Part shown: positions 1 to 10,029 of the stretch, piece by piece
Layout of the letters: each line of letters starts with the position of its first letter
Position numbering within the stretch: the stretch's first letter is position 1
From: Ascarosepion bandense
Taxonomy: Eukaryota > Mollusca > Cephalopoda > Sepiida > Sepiidae
DNA length: 64,000 nt
Direction: 5' to 3'
Assembly: GCA_037127315.1 (NCBI GenBank)
Contig: JBBBDQ010000348.1
Coordinates: 488,501-552,500 of the forward strand
Translations under genes and position numbers: made by a program
The notes under the pieces: model-generated
Told to the model about the DNA's origin: nothing
Database searches by the model: none
What the model saw: the letters and a program-made list of their open reading frames with translations, nothing else

Positions 1-94
1 CTTGTCACTGTCCTTTATAGATTAGATCATTCCATTATGGGGTATGCTAGGATGTTCCACTATAACAAAGTGGAATGAACACATCGGATTTAAA

Positions 95-729
95 ACTGCA
101 TCTACTGGAAGAAAAGTTGGGTCACTATGTCATACTGGAAAGTTTTTTTTTGTCAGAGTCCATCTTGCACATTCACAAATTTGCCATTCACCTGTGCATT
201 GAATACCATTGTCATATCTGGTCAGGTGCTCCTGCTATTCATGTGAGGTTCTGCAATGTAATCAATCCTGACTTGGCATCTCAACTTCAGTCATTTTCTT
301 ACTGACATGATGTGGCTTCCCTCTGTCTTTTCTATAAATATTTTCTTGGCAACTGCCCTGACAAGTTTTTTTTCCTAGCTGTCTCAACTGCATGAATTTA
401 AGTGTACTACTAGATTGGCATCTAGGTCCCACCCTTTTACCATTGAAATAGTTAAGTGTAAGTACCACTTCTACTCCAACAGTTTTTTTCTCATACTTCC
501 CAACTGTTGAACTCCCTTTCATTTACTTGCTTACCTGATAACTACAATCTTCAAAAATTTAAAGACAATGTCAATTGCTATCATCTCTCTTCTTGAATCC
601 CATTTATCTTTTATCCTTTCCTCAATAATCCCTATAATTAGTATTTCCTCTCACTTTCACTCTTGGTAATCCTCTTTGTACTAGTGGCATTCCCACCTTG
701 CTTAGGGTGAAATGATTTTAAAAAATTAG
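95..729 (+). mobile_element. LINE-A 3' fragment (Jockey/CR1-like non-LTR retrotransposon)
   Basis: A 5'-truncated copy of the most frequent LINE here. It starts in the C-terminal part of the reverse transcriptase ORF, where a conceptual IEYHCHIWSGAPAIH block is readable around 200-245, and runs through the 3'UTR to the family's diagnostic end, a CTTGCTTRGGGTGAAATGATT motif plus A-rich tail near 700-729. Frameshifts and stops break the frame near 305. The same protein block and 3' end recur at about a dozen places in the window. LINE class is secure; clade (Jockey versus CR1 group) is not resolved. Confidence 0.8.
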
Positions 730-1590
730 ATAAACATATAAATATGCATACAAATGCATACTTCTACATATTTTTACATTTATAGGTAAATATCTATACA
801 AAAAGTATAATTAAAAATAAAATATATATAATAGGATTTATGCATGTATCTGCATATTGATATTTGCAAATATATGTGCCAATGAATATATGCCAAAATG
901 CTTTTAGATATACATGAATTGCTGAAATGTATGATTAAATAAGCCTATCTGAAATTATTTGATTGTTTGGTCAGATTTTTTTAAGTGGTCAGGCCACTAA
1001 CTTTTCAACAGCCCCATCGTTTACTTATTTATTTATCTGTCTCTGTATATGTATGTGTGTGTGTGTGTTTGTATGTATGTATGTATGTATGTGCTTGCAT
1101 CAGTAAAATAAAATTATGAATAAATGCAAATTTTCCATTTCCTGTTTCTCAAACATAACTGAATATTTCTTTGTCAAAGTGGTGCCTAACATAAACAAAA
1201 TTTCAGTTTCAATTTCCGTCTAGATGTTCATAATATTTTCTTGTTTATACACAAATATAAAATGACTGAATTTGAATTGCATCAAGAATGACAAATATCT
1301 TTATGCCTGAATGAAGAAAAGCTGGGGATTTTATTTCATTGAAAAAGGGATTAACCCATTGATTGCCAAGCAGAAGTTAAACCATGGTTGGTAGATTTTA
1401 TTATCTGGTGCTTGGCAATTTTGATACATTTTTATCTGCAGATGCTAACAACGAGTTTATCTGTAGTGAGATGTTTACTGTGAAAATAATGTTGGGACTT
1501 TTACTTGAAGCTATAAGTCAACTCTTAAAATTTTGAGCATTCATTTTAAACACACACACATATATACACATGCACACATGCACACACATA
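730..1590. other. AT-rich stretch without recognised element
   Basis: No gene or repeat family recognised. It holds a GT/GTAT microsatellite at about 1049-1092 and a (CA)n then (TA)n run at about 1549-1598. Confidence 0.5.
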
Positions 1591-1593
1591 TAT

Positions 1594-1960
1594 ATATAGG
1601 ATATTCTGAAGGAAATTTAAAGAAATCTTGTTATATTCACAAGTCTACATTCAAGTTGGAAAACCTTAAACATTGTACCAAACTAGCCAATTACATGTGG
1701 GAATTAGAAAATAAAATGGCAAAGGACATTATGTAACTTGAAGCATATTAAAAAAGGCCAAACCTTGCAACCGTAGTGATATCTGCAGATTGTGCCAAGA
1801 AGAGAAGTTAGTCATAGTGTCATTTCCAGAGCAAGAAAGGTTGCTAAATGAAAGGTCCAAAATAATGTATGGATCAGAAAATATATTTTCAGATCATACA
1901 AACCCATATGAAAATGCTTACAATTCTTGACAGCTCCTCCCTTATTTTGAACTTCCAGTT
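1594..1960 (+). pseudogene. Penelope-like element, GIY-YIG endonuclease remnant
   Basis: Reading from 1594, a block resembling the middle and end of the GIY-YIG endonuclease domain of Penelope-like retroelements is visible: YIGYSEGNLKK, HKSTFKLENL, then TKLANYMWELENK up to the stop at 1734. Past frameshifts, KAKPCNRSSDICRLCQEEK-like residues can be pieced together near 1750-1815, matching the Cys-containing part that follows in this family. The catalytic GIY start is missing, the usual RY pair is changed, and stops are frequent, so it is dead. Penelope-like elements are one of the retroelement classes known to carry hammerhead ribozymes, which matters for the ribozyme-like motifs elsewhere in the window. 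Confidence 0.55.
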
Positions 1961-2093
1961 ATGAATTCTGGTATGTCAATTTGAAAAAAACATTGGAGAA
2001 TTAGCTGATATAAAACTCTTGAAGATACCAAAATGTTGAAACCAAAGTTGTGCAAATTCTGAATGAGAATATATATATATATATATATATATA

Positions 2094-2791
2094 CTAGCAG
2101 TAAAGCCCAGCGTTGCTTGGGTGTAATGAAACCATTAAAATTAATCCATGGTCCTGGAGCTCAGACTCTTTGGACTTTGGTACAAAAGACTAAAAAGCAA
2201 TAGTTGTTTCCAGTTAAAGTGAAACTGTAGACTGAAAGAAAAATGAATGGATGTAAGTCAAATTTTGATTTCCTGGTATCGATATCAAATAAGTTTTTTT
2301 CATCGTAAACTGAATTTTGAAGGCTAAATAAGTCCTCTGAGTAAATAGTATCATGGCTGAGACTAAGAACTACAATTATAACTACTTAGAACCAAACTGG
2401 AAGCAAAAAATTAAATGAAAGGGCTGAAAAAATACAGATATACAGGCAAATAAACAGACACACACACACAAACATCTTGCCTTTTATATATATATATATA
2501 TATACATATATATATTATTGATTTTCTGCACTATTGTAAGAACTGCAACCGTGAAACGTCTGAATATCGTTTCTTGTGTCTTTGTCTAAGTGTCTTTGTC
2601 TAAGATTTTTTCGTCGTAAACTGAATTTTGAAGGCTAAATAAGTCCTCTGAGTAAATAGTATCATGGCTGAGACTAAGAACTACAATTATAACTACTTAG
2701 AACCAAACTGGAAGCAAAAAAATTAAATGAAAGGGCTGAAAAAATACAGATATACAGGCAAATAAACAGACACACACACACAAACATCTTG

Positions 2792-2840
<49 letters not shown>

Positions 2841-3164
2841 CGATTTTCTGCACTATTGTAAGAACTGCAACCGTGAAACATCTGAATATCGTTTCTTGTG
2901 TCTTTGTCTATGAGTGTATCAAATTTGATTAAAATCAGACCACTCCTTCTATAACCCAATTTTTTCGATTATCAATTTTCGATATTTATCGGGGATATCT
3001 CGACACAAAACCTAGTTAAGAACACTCGCAGATGCTTATAGTACAACTGTGTAAATTTTCAAGAAAATCGGTTCAGCCATTTCGGAGTCTATAGGTAACG
3101 AACACACACACACAGACACACACACACACACACAGACAAAGTTCCATTTAAAAATAAGTTTAGA
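2094..3164 (-). mobile_element. Non-autonomous Helitron 1 (1,071 bp, internal duplication)
   Basis: Read on the minus strand, the element starts TCTAAACTTATTTTT right after an A (3164) and ends with a CG-rich hairpin (GCCCAGCGTTGCTTGGG on +, 2106-2122), a few bases, then CTAG at 2094-2097 followed by T. TC start, 3' hairpin, CTRR end and insertion between A and T are the Helitron signature; no terminal inverted repeat or target duplication is seen. The two other copies in the window share both ends. No Rep/helicase coding is present. The centre contains a 311-bp direct duplication, listed separately. Termini fit a Helitron better than a tRNA SINE or TIR transposon. Confidence 0.7.
2297..2918. 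repeat. 311-bp tandem duplication inside Helitron 1
   Basis: Two near-identical copies lie head to tail (about 2297-2607 and 2608-2918). The marker CGTAAACTGAATTTTGAAGG occurs at 2304 and 2615. Each copy carries its own (CA)n and (TA)n tract; the (TA)n is longer in the second copy. Few substitutions separate them, so the duplication is younger than the element. Confidence 0.85.
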
Positions 3165-3775
3165 TATGAGTTGCATTTAGGAAGTTTTTGTGAGCAATAC
3201 AGACAATATCTGGCTAAGAATATATGGCCAAAGTTTTTTAAAAATACAGCAATGATAAGGATATTAGTCTGAATAACTTATGGATTAATAAAACTATTTC
3301 TAGGAAGTTCAGTTAGCACAATGTAAAAGCCTTATGAATAATTTGTTTTTTCAAGGCAAATCTTAATGTATTTTTTGTGATTTTAAGTGGTTTCTGTTGA
3401 AAAATATTATTTTCCTAGAAAAGGTTTTAAAATTGTTGGTTGATAGTTTAAGTATAGTAGATTCAATATACATGACCAGAAAATATATTGGCTGAAATGT
3501 TTAAAATATATTGGCTGAAATGTTGAACTGCAAAAAATAAACAAAATCTGGGTATTAGTCAGATTAGTCGTGAATGAAAATGGCCATATTCTCTGTTTCT
3601 TTGTTTCTCCGTCTGTAACTTTTCTGCCTGTAACTTGTCACACTAGAGCAAGCAAAGCAAATAAAATTAAGGATAGGATCTTGTTTGATTTTAGCATCTG
3701 ACTTGAAAGCTAGTGGCATATCTACTTGATCAACATTTTGTTATTTGAACTTATTCAATGTACCTTGTCTGTTTA
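3165..3775. other. AT-rich stretch; one small tandem duplication
   Basis: Nothing recognised except a roughly 24-bp direct duplication (AAAATATATTGGCTGAAATG) at about 3480-3527. Confidence 0.5.
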
Positions 3776-3950
3776 AAACATTGGCAATCATGGCTCTCCA
3801 CAGTTTCCCATCCTTTGTAGCTTGAAATGAAATTATTCTTCCCATTATGTAGTTTTGCTTTTTTTGCCTTTACTATGTCCCTGTGAGTAGCAAATTCCCC
3901 AAGCCCTTTTCTTTATTATATCCTCTAGAAATTTTAATTGTGTGACAAGA
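3776..3950 (-). mobile_element. RTE-type LINE 3' fragment
   Basis: On the minus strand this matches the 3' end shared by the RTE copies: GGCAATCATGGCTCTCCACA at the very 3' end, then the segment corresponding to the GLENL region. It is diverged and too short for a reading frame. Confidence 0.5.
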
Positions 3951-4574
3951 AAATTCATGGCAGCAAAGAAAAGAGTCTTAAAGACACTCATATCCATGGT
4001 AACTAAGAAAAAGAGTCTTAGAAACACTTATATACCTGGCAACGTAAACAAAAACAAAACAGTTAGAAGAAGACGCTCTGCGAAATGAAGAAGACAGATT
4101 GTAGCTAACGGACAAAAAGATAAGTAGAAATAGTTGTCTTTGATAGAATATCACCTTCTACATCGAAATGACTTCATCCACCATGTGAAGATAAATTCAT
4201 TTGGATATAAAATAATTGTCTGAGATATCACTCTCATTAATTCACACGAATATGAAACTAACTCTCTGAGATATTGATCTTGATAAATTTCTTCTTTTTC
4301 TTTATTGTGAACATTGAATTTAAAATATATTTCCTTCAAATTATGAATTGTTTTGTTGCTGTTATGATCAGGTTTTTTTATCAATGATATTGATGAATCA
4401 CTGATAACTTTATTTTATTGTTTCCATTCGGTGGTCCAGATTTTTGTCTGAATCCTTATTTATACCCGAACCACATCCCTGAGCCAATCTAGGTATAAAA
4501 TATCATACGAAAAAAATGAAAATTTTTTTATGAAACAGCAGCCAGGGTTATCAGATAAAAATTTGAGTATCCTT
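3951..4574. other. No recognised element; short duplication
   Basis: A roughly 43-bp imperfect direct repeat (AAGAGTCTTAAAGACACT / AAGAGTCTTAGAAACACT) sits at about 3972-4050. The rest is AT-rich with no family assignment. It may be an insertion in the RTE copy recognised on both sides. Confidence 0.4.
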
Positions 4575-5330
4575 TGAAGCTTCGCCCCACTTATGGCAAT
4601 TGTCTCTTTCTAATTCTAAGTCAGTCAGTTAAGTGCCATACGTGATACACACTTGGGTGATCATGTCTCGAAAGAGACATGACTGACTGGGCAGAAGATT
4701 ATCCCACAGTAGGTTGCCATTGCTTTCTGCGGTAGACTGGTTGCCGACCAAAGCTATAGAACGCTATCTGTCCTGCTATTTAACCCATAACTGGAAGGAA
4801 GAGACAGATTAATACCTTTCCCAAGGGTATTTGCGCGTAAGTGAATACAATGGATTCAACTGGAATTCGAACTCGGCTCACGAGTTTCTTGTTCCGAGCC
4901 AATATCCACTGTACCACAACGCACATAAGTATCTTTTTTGCTTCCATTTTGCTTAAAATGTACTTGTTGCTCATATACTCCATCCATATTTAGCCTTCTT
5001 CAGTTGAACCATATCTATGTCATCTCAGTTCATCTCTTCATTTGTAGGGAGAGTGTCCAGCATCCACTAATATTAAATAGCAGTTAAGCAACCTTTTCCT
5101 TGTCTCTAAGATGTTTTTCCTGTTTCTTAGGTTTTGTAAGGCATATGTTAGAATTCCCATGGGCTTTGGATTTTGGAGTCATAGTTTTCATTCTCTGACA
5201 AAACACTTCCCAGATATTTAAACTGCTTTACTTATTTGATTTTGACATTTCTAATTAGCCTGTCAAGTTTTTTCTCATATATTTCTGTCAAATGCAATGT
5301 TAGGCTGACTACACAGATGTTATGCTAATT
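4575..5330 (-). mobile_element. RTE-type LINE fragment interrupted by SINE-A
   Basis: The minus strand has diverged RTE sequence from about 5330 down to 4927 and again from 4620 to about 4575; the intervening 306 bp is a SINE-A copy. The order of segments (tails equivalent to the VSNEEVL, KKR and GLENL coding regions) agrees with the better copies at 41 and 46.5 kb. No open frame survives. Confidence 0.5.
4621..4926 (-). mobile_element. SINE-A, full-length, tRNA-derived
   Basis: In sense (minus) orientation: a tRNA-like head with an A-box-like TGGTACAGTGG and a B-box-like GAGTTCGAATTCC, a roughly 180-bp body, and a structured 3' end bounded by CAGTCAGT and ACTGACTG. These two 8-mers are complementary and enclose a second 8-bp hairpin, CATGTCTC/GAGACATG, with loop TTTC in sense. 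A possible target duplication TAAGT flanks the copy. It lies inside an RTE fragment and so is younger than it. Confidence 0.85.
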
Positions 5331-5736
5331 CAAGAGAAAATAATTGCGAGTGACATTCTGATCCTAAGCAGGGGGATGTTTCTATAATCACCTAATTTTT
5401 TACTGATATTCTCTTGGCTTGACCAATAAACTACAAGGAGACACCCAAGAACAATGAAATTCAACACATTTGTCAGTGAAAAACTACAGAATATATCTGT
5501 TAAAGCTTTGTGCTAAAGAAATGAAAATATTAGTATAATTTCTATAATGATGAATTGTCTCGGAATGTACTAGGATGTATGTAATGTTTATCAGATAAAA
5601 TAATGTGATAAAAATAGCAAAGATGAAAATAATAATTGTGAAATAAACTTATAACTTTTGTTGAAATTTCTGAAACAAATTATTGTAACTATTATCTATT
5701 GATTTATTAAGAATAGTTCTGTGGAATTATTTCAAA
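5331..5736. other. AT-rich stretch without recognised element
   Basis: No gene, repeat family or ncRNA recognised on either strand. Confidence 0.4.
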
Positions 5737-5771
5737 CTTTTGTTCTTGTCTTGGTTGATATAGGTATTATA

Positions 5772-5822
5772 ATAGACACAACGTTTTGACCAAGTACCCT
5801 CTGGTCATCATCAGGTGTCCAT
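5772..5822 (-). ncRNA. Hammerhead-like motif, SINE-D left arm (G12 changed)
   Basis: Minus strand: stem I 5815-5822 with 5772-5779 (8 bp including one G·U), CUGAUGA at 5808-5814, stem II GACCA/UGGUC with one extra U after the core, then AAAA (5784-5787) where a hammerhead needs GAAA, a minimal CG stem III (5782-5783), UU, and cleavage-side stem I. The G12 to A change should abolish cleavage; the long stem I in register argues the ancestor was a ribozyme. Confidence 0.4.
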
Positions 5823-5885
5823 AGATTGGCTGATGTGGAATATCTTGTTGATTATTGCAAAATATCCTGTGAAATCAGCCAATCT

Positions 5886-5936
5886 ATGGACACCTGATGA
5901 TGACCAGAATGTACTTGGTCAAAACATTGTGTCTAT
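5886..5936 (+). ncRNA. Hammerhead-like motif, SINE-D right arm (decayed)
   Basis: Plus-strand partner of the motif at 5772-5822: stem I ATGGACAC (5886-5893) pairs with GTGTCTAT (5929-5936); CTGATGA at 5894-5900; stem II 5902-5906 with 5916-5920; AAAA at 5921-5924 instead of GAAA; stem III reduced to CA. Predicted inactive. Confidence 0.35.
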
Positions 5937-6111
5937 TATAACACCAACATCAACCAAGACGAGAACAAAAATACAAAATAATTCCAGAATTATTGAAAAT
6001 TACTCATCCCAGAAATAAATACAAATTATGACAAGTGGCATGAACCCACTAATATAATCCAGTTGTCAAAATCCATATGACACTGAATATAAATATTTCC
6101 AACTATATGAA

Positions 6112-6355
6112 GGTGGCGTAGTGGATATAGTAGTTGGTTATACATGTGTTAGTATCATCTAGTGGTCATGAGTTTGATCCTTGGACTTGGTAGTGAGAGT
6201 ACCAAATTCCAACAGGAAAGAACAATAATTGATTTCACAGGAGATTTTGCAATAATCAATGATGATAACCAGAGGGTACTTAGTCTAAAAGTTGTATCTA
6301 TAAAAACACCTATATCAACCAAGATTATTGAAAATTACTCGTCTCAGAAATAAAT
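6112..6355 (+). mobile_element. SINE-D copy with tRNA-like head
   Basis: The head carries an A-box-like TGGCGTAGTGG at about 6114 and a B-box-like GAGTTTGATCC at about 6170-6180. The body and tail match the inverted pair at 5737-6018, including a degraded CTGATGA...GAAA region near 6258-6295 and the end CAGAAATAAATACAAA. It shows that the hammerhead-like tail belongs to a pol III-type SINE. Confidence 0.6.
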
Positions 6356-6784
6356 ACAAAAGATTAGTTTCCTCATCATACTAAGCCATCTGGTTTACCT
6401 CTGTAACCGTCCAGATATATTGATTAAACTTTGATCTTTGACCTGATATCCTTGGTTCTTTCTACAAAATTTTAATTTCTTACTTAGGATCTTCTTTTTC
6501 AGTGATTTAGTAAGAATTTCTGCATTAACAAAAAGACTAAAATCTCACCTATCATTAGACAAGATAATCTTAATCTGTTAGAAAGTTGAAAAAACTCCTG
6601 TATTGAAAGAGAAGAATAATATCAACAAATATGGGGAAACTAATCTGATAAAATTACATCATATTCGAGATAGTGTTATATGCTTTCATAAGATTGAAGA
6701 AACAAAGAAAACAGATTGTCCTTTTATTCACTCTTTTTAGTATACTTGAAACGTTTTAAGAAATTCAGGTGGTTTAGGGTTGGC
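6356..6784. other. AT-rich stretch without recognised element
   Basis: No supported feature on either strand. Confidence 0.4.
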
Positions 6785-6922
6785 TGAAGAAAGGAAGGTG
6801 CAGATTGACAAACAGTCGAATTTCTGGCTGAGATACTGCATTCACATTTGGACAAACACCCTTAAGAAAAACATCAGTCTAGCTCTTCTTCTCTTTCCCA
6901 GCTATGGACAAAATAGCAAGTA
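6785..6922 (+). mobile_element. SINE-A body remnant
   Basis: Diverged but collinear with the SINE-A body: B-box-distal segment, the CATTCACATTTGGACAAACACC block and the CAGCTATGG block. Head and 3' hairpins are missing, and it abuts LINE-A. Confidence 0.45.
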
Positions 6923-6924
6923 GC

Positions 6925-7262
6925 CTGGTACCTCGACCACAGGAATTTAAGCAAACTACTAGATTGGCATTTAGGTCCCACCTTTTTACCATTGAAATTC
7001 TTAAATTTAACCAACATTTTCACTTCATCAGTTTCTTTTCTCACACTTTCCATCCATGGAACTCCCTTCCATTTACTTGCTTCTCTAATAGCTACAATCT
7101 CCAGCAACTTAAATGCAGTGTTAATTGTCAACTTCTGTCTTCTAGTCCATCTTTTATACATTCTTCAATACCTCAATTACTCAGTCGTTTCTTTCACTGT
7201 ACCCCTTGTGCACTTGTGGCAGTCTTGCCTTGCTTGGGGTAGAATAATTAAAAAAATGAGTC
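6925..7262 (+). mobile_element. LINE-A 3' end
   Basis: Covers the last ~60 codons of the reverse transcriptase ORF and the 3'UTR. In frame +1 from 6904 one reads KQTTRLAFRSHLFTIEILKF, and in another frame the family's WNSLPFTCFSNSYNLQQ block, so a frameshift lies between. It ends with CTTGCTTGGGGTAGAATAATT plus A-tail at about 7262. Confidence 0.8.
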
Positions 7263-7289
7263 TAGACTCTAGTCTTTTCTAGAAACAAG

Positions 7290-7461
7290 TATACCAGAAG
7301 GATAACTTTAAATCCATCATTTTCTTCACTAGTTTTCGGTTAAATAGCAATGTAGATAACAATCAGCCTAAGAGGACTACTCTGAATTGAAAACCATGGT
7401 GAAGGCAACAGGAAACCACTTCACTATATTTTCCAAGAACAAAATGGCAATATTCAAATAA
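7290..7461 (+). mobile_element. SINE-E 3' fragment
   Basis: Aligns by eye to the 3' half of the copy at 27680-28020: GGTTAAATAGCAATGTAGA, CATGGTGAAGGCAACAGG, CACTTCACTATATTTTCCAAG. Head missing. Confidence 0.45.
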
Positions 7462-7914
7462 TTAAAAGAAAGGAGTAATCTTTGAGAAGCCATGATAGCC
7501 ATGATTATATTCTGAAGAAACTTTGTATTGAAAGATTATTAATATTGGAAGATCAGCATCAGATAATTTGAAAACATGAAAACAAAAATAAAATTATCAT
7601 CAACATTTTAAATATGAAGGAAAAAATATTGAACTCATGTGTGCACATACATTATTCAAATCAATATTTTATAAAATGACATCAATTCAACTTCTAATAA
7701 GACATTTGGCAAAATGTTCAAAAATTTATTTATTTCAGCAATATATTAAATAGCTTTCAGCTTATAAAAGCTATATTAAAAATAATGACAATAACTTGCT
7801 TTTTGGTGTGAGATATTATCATGCAAACAAAGGGCAAAATACAATTTTATTTATAAATAAATATATCTTAAGGCTATAGACCAAACAAAAACATACTTTA
7901 AAAATACAATACCT
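7462..7914. other. AT-rich stretch, possibly Tc1-associated
   Basis: No coding signal. It precedes the first Tc1 tail and may include its decayed upstream part, but I cannot show that. Confidence 0.3.
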
Positions 7915-7990
7915 CAAAGACCTGAACAAAAATTTGTAGTCTATCATTAAAAGATATGTATATGAGAATTGCAAACAATGTTTAAGCCAA
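7915..7990 (+). pseudogene. Tc1/mariner transposase tail, copy 1
   Basis: Conceptual frame from 7917 reads KDLNKNL, stop, SIIKRYVYENCKQCLSQ, matching the end of a Tc1-like transposase (normally SPDLNPIENLW followed by a C-terminal helix). The Trp codon is TAG and the catalytic Glu is lost. The second copy lies 506 bp downstream. Confidence 0.6.
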
Positions 7991-8349
7991 CCAAACTGTC
8001 GTCTTTAAGTGAATATAACAGAAAGAGAAATGTGCACATTGGGTGAAGCAGTATATGAAATCTGAGTTCTCAACTGTAATTTTTAGTGATGAATATCCAA
8101 ACTGAATCATATATTTGGGCTGAAGTTAGAAGACAATGTGGAGAGGTGGAGTAAGGTTTTGAGTTAGTATTGTTAACAGTGAAATAATAAATCCCTTTAA
8201 AATCAAAGGTAGTACTAAGATAAATGCAAAGAATTATTGTAAATTCTTTACATGACACACTTTCAATAGTACAGAACTCACAAACAAGAAGCTCTTAAGG
8301 AAATTATATAATCATACAATATATCACTCCTTCATAATTTGCAAAAATT

Positions 8350-8725
8350 AAAATTGACAGCTTTGCTCCCAAACATTTCAAAGACACTAAAGTGATAGAA
8401 TTTTCCCCAGCTTCTCAAGATATTTGTCCAATAAAAAATTTGTGGTCTATCATTAAAAGATATGTATATGACAATTGGAAACAATATTTAAGCCAATGAG
8501 ATCTTCTGTAACTAATGTTAAAAAAAGTTGTAAGAGTAGAAAAGTTGACAAATTTAATTGATAAGATTACAGAAGATCAATGAACACAACATTTATTCAA
8601 GTCTAGAGAATATTTTTGATCAAATTTCTTTGTCATCTGTTTTTACATTTATTTTAAATGAAAATTCATGTTGTACTTTGTTTGCATAATAAAACCTGAC
8701 ACTCCCACAAGTTATCAATATTTTA
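8350..8725 (+). pseudogene. Tc1/mariner transposase tail, copy 2
   Basis: An open conceptual frame at 8356-8499 reads DSFAPKHFKDTKVIEF, SPASQDICPIKNLWSIIK, then RYVYDNWKQYLSQ and stop. This is the last catalytic block of a DD34E Tc1-type transposase, where SPDLNPIEN is expected; the third acidic residue is Lys (PIKN), so it is dead. A 3' flank with TTTGCATAATAAAACCTGAC (8683-8702) recurs at 9770-9835. Confidence 0.7.
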
Positions 8726-8924
8726 ATAAGGCTAGATATTAAAAGGTGAAGCTCATCTGATATATTAATCATATAAATATCTATATTTATTATGTAAACA
8801 TTGATTTACATAATGCAATGTGACATTGCATATGTTATATTAAGAATATATAACATACAGAATATTTTTAATCAAATATACACTTCTTTGCCCTCTTTTC
8901 TTTTTAATCAATTCACCCCAAGCA

Positions 8925-9065
8925 TGGAGTGAAAGAGAATGAGGACTATAGAAAGAACTAGAAATGCAGTCCCAAATAGGAAACAAGGGATGTTCCTCTA
9001 CTCCTGTTCAAAAGACTGGAAAAGAGTGTGAACCAAATTTCCTTAAGATTTTAGAGAAATCTTAT
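8925..9065 (-). mobile_element. LINE-A 3'UTR fragment
   Basis: The minus strand ends with the family motif (CACCCCAAGCATGGAG on +, 8933) and includes the 3'UTR module seen in tandem at 13.9 and 23.4 kb (GGAAACAAGGGATG...CTCCTGTTCAA). Confidence 0.6.
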
Positions 9066-9220
9066 TGTATTATTGCATCAATAGAAGTGTGAAAAATGGC
9101 TCTCCACAACCACATTGGTTAGAACATTGTGGCTTCTTTAGAGTGAGGTTGACCCCTATGTAGAGATGAGAGGTAGCACCTCCCTTTTGCTTAGGATGCA
9201 TATTATTATGTTAACTGTGA

Positions 9221-9494
9221 TATTGTCATCAACACTAACTTAATCTCTGTGCTGTTGTGTTGCTTGTCATCTTTGGATTTAAGTAGTCTATTTGGCAGTT
9301 CCTCAGTAGGGACCTCAACGCTGCATTTGTTAAAAGAAACAAAAATGAGTCAAAAGATGAAACTTGTTTGTCATTTATTAAATCAGCAATGCAGCGTTGA
9401 GGTCCCTACTGAGGAACTGCCAAATAGACTACTTAAATCCAAAGATGACAAACAACACAACAGCACAGAGATTAAGTTAGTGTTGATGACAATA
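9221..9494. repeat. Long near-perfect palindrome, 107-bp arms
   Basis: The arm 9221-9327 is the reverse complement of 9388-9494 with one mismatch seen (in the GTTGCTTGTC segment), separated by a 60-bp loop. A transcript from either strand would fold into a 107-bp hairpin. It is flanked on both sides by minus-strand LINE-A 3'UTR pieces. The 108-residue reading frame across it is a by-product. It could be a recent inverted duplication or a foldback element; no terminal motif or target duplication is clear. Confidence 0.9.
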
Positions 9495-9574
9495 CATAAC
9501 GTGGGCCAGTTGAAAATCAGAATTGCCATGATCAATGGTGGGAATTGCTTACATGAAAATTCATCACTTTTTTA

Positions 9575-9745
9575 GTTAATTCACCTTCAGCAAAATAATA
9601 TCCCTAAGATGCAAAAGATAAGTGAGAGTGAAAGGAAAATATGAAGACTTTAGAAAGAACCAAAAATCCAGTCCTGGGATAAATCTCTACTCCCGTTCAA
9701 AAAACCAGAGATGAGTATAAACCAGATGTTAGATGTTAAGTGAAC
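9575..9745 (-). mobile_element. LINE-A 3'UTR fragment
   Basis: A second minus-strand copy of the same module as 8925-9065 (CTTTAGAAAGAACCAAAAAT, CTCTACTCCCGTTCAAA), more diverged at the 3' end motif. Confidence 0.5.
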
Positions 9746-9759
9746 ATATATATGTTGAT

Positions 9760-9880
9760 TTATTTTTAAATAAAAATTAATGTTGTATGTTGTTTAATAA
9801 TAAAACTTAACATCCCTGCAAATAATTGATTAAAAACTATCAATGATTACAGAAGGTTAATGAGCATAAATTAACTTGTA
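9760..9880 (+). mobile_element. Tc1-flank-like fragment
   Basis: Homologous by eye to the sequence downstream of the Tc1 tail: AATTAATGTTGTATGTTGTT, ATAATAAAACTTAACATCCC and GATTACAGAAGGTTAATGAG correspond to segments at 8565-8725, in altered order. No coding left. Confidence 0.35.
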
Positions 9881-10029
9881 AAATATTAAAATTATAATTG
9901 TAACAGGATATTAATCAGATATATGCTTCTGTAGTTTATGACTTTTGCATTTATTTATTTACACCTAAAATCATTCTTATTACTTCAAATTTTATTTCTA
10001 GTAGCTACCACTATTTATTATAGTATATA

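Larger units (their letters stand above)
5737..6018. mobile_element. SINE-D tails as an inverted pair
   Basis: Two copies of the SINE-D 3' region lie head to head: the left arm (about 5737-5840) is the reverse complement of the right arm (about 5873-5975), with a spacer of roughly 32 bp. Each arm contains the hammerhead-like core described separately. The right copy continues to about 6018 through a tail shared with the intact-headed copy at 6112-6355 (GAAAATTACTC, CAGAAATAAATAC). Confidence 0.75.

Noticed and set aside
1049..1092. Short regular repeats as a possible CRISPR array
   Set aside because: Simple GT/GTAT microsatellite without spacers; the sequence is eukaryotic.
9249..9575. 108-codon frame across the palindrome
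   Set aside because: The frame exists because both arms are near-identical reverse complements lacking stops; no protein family signal.
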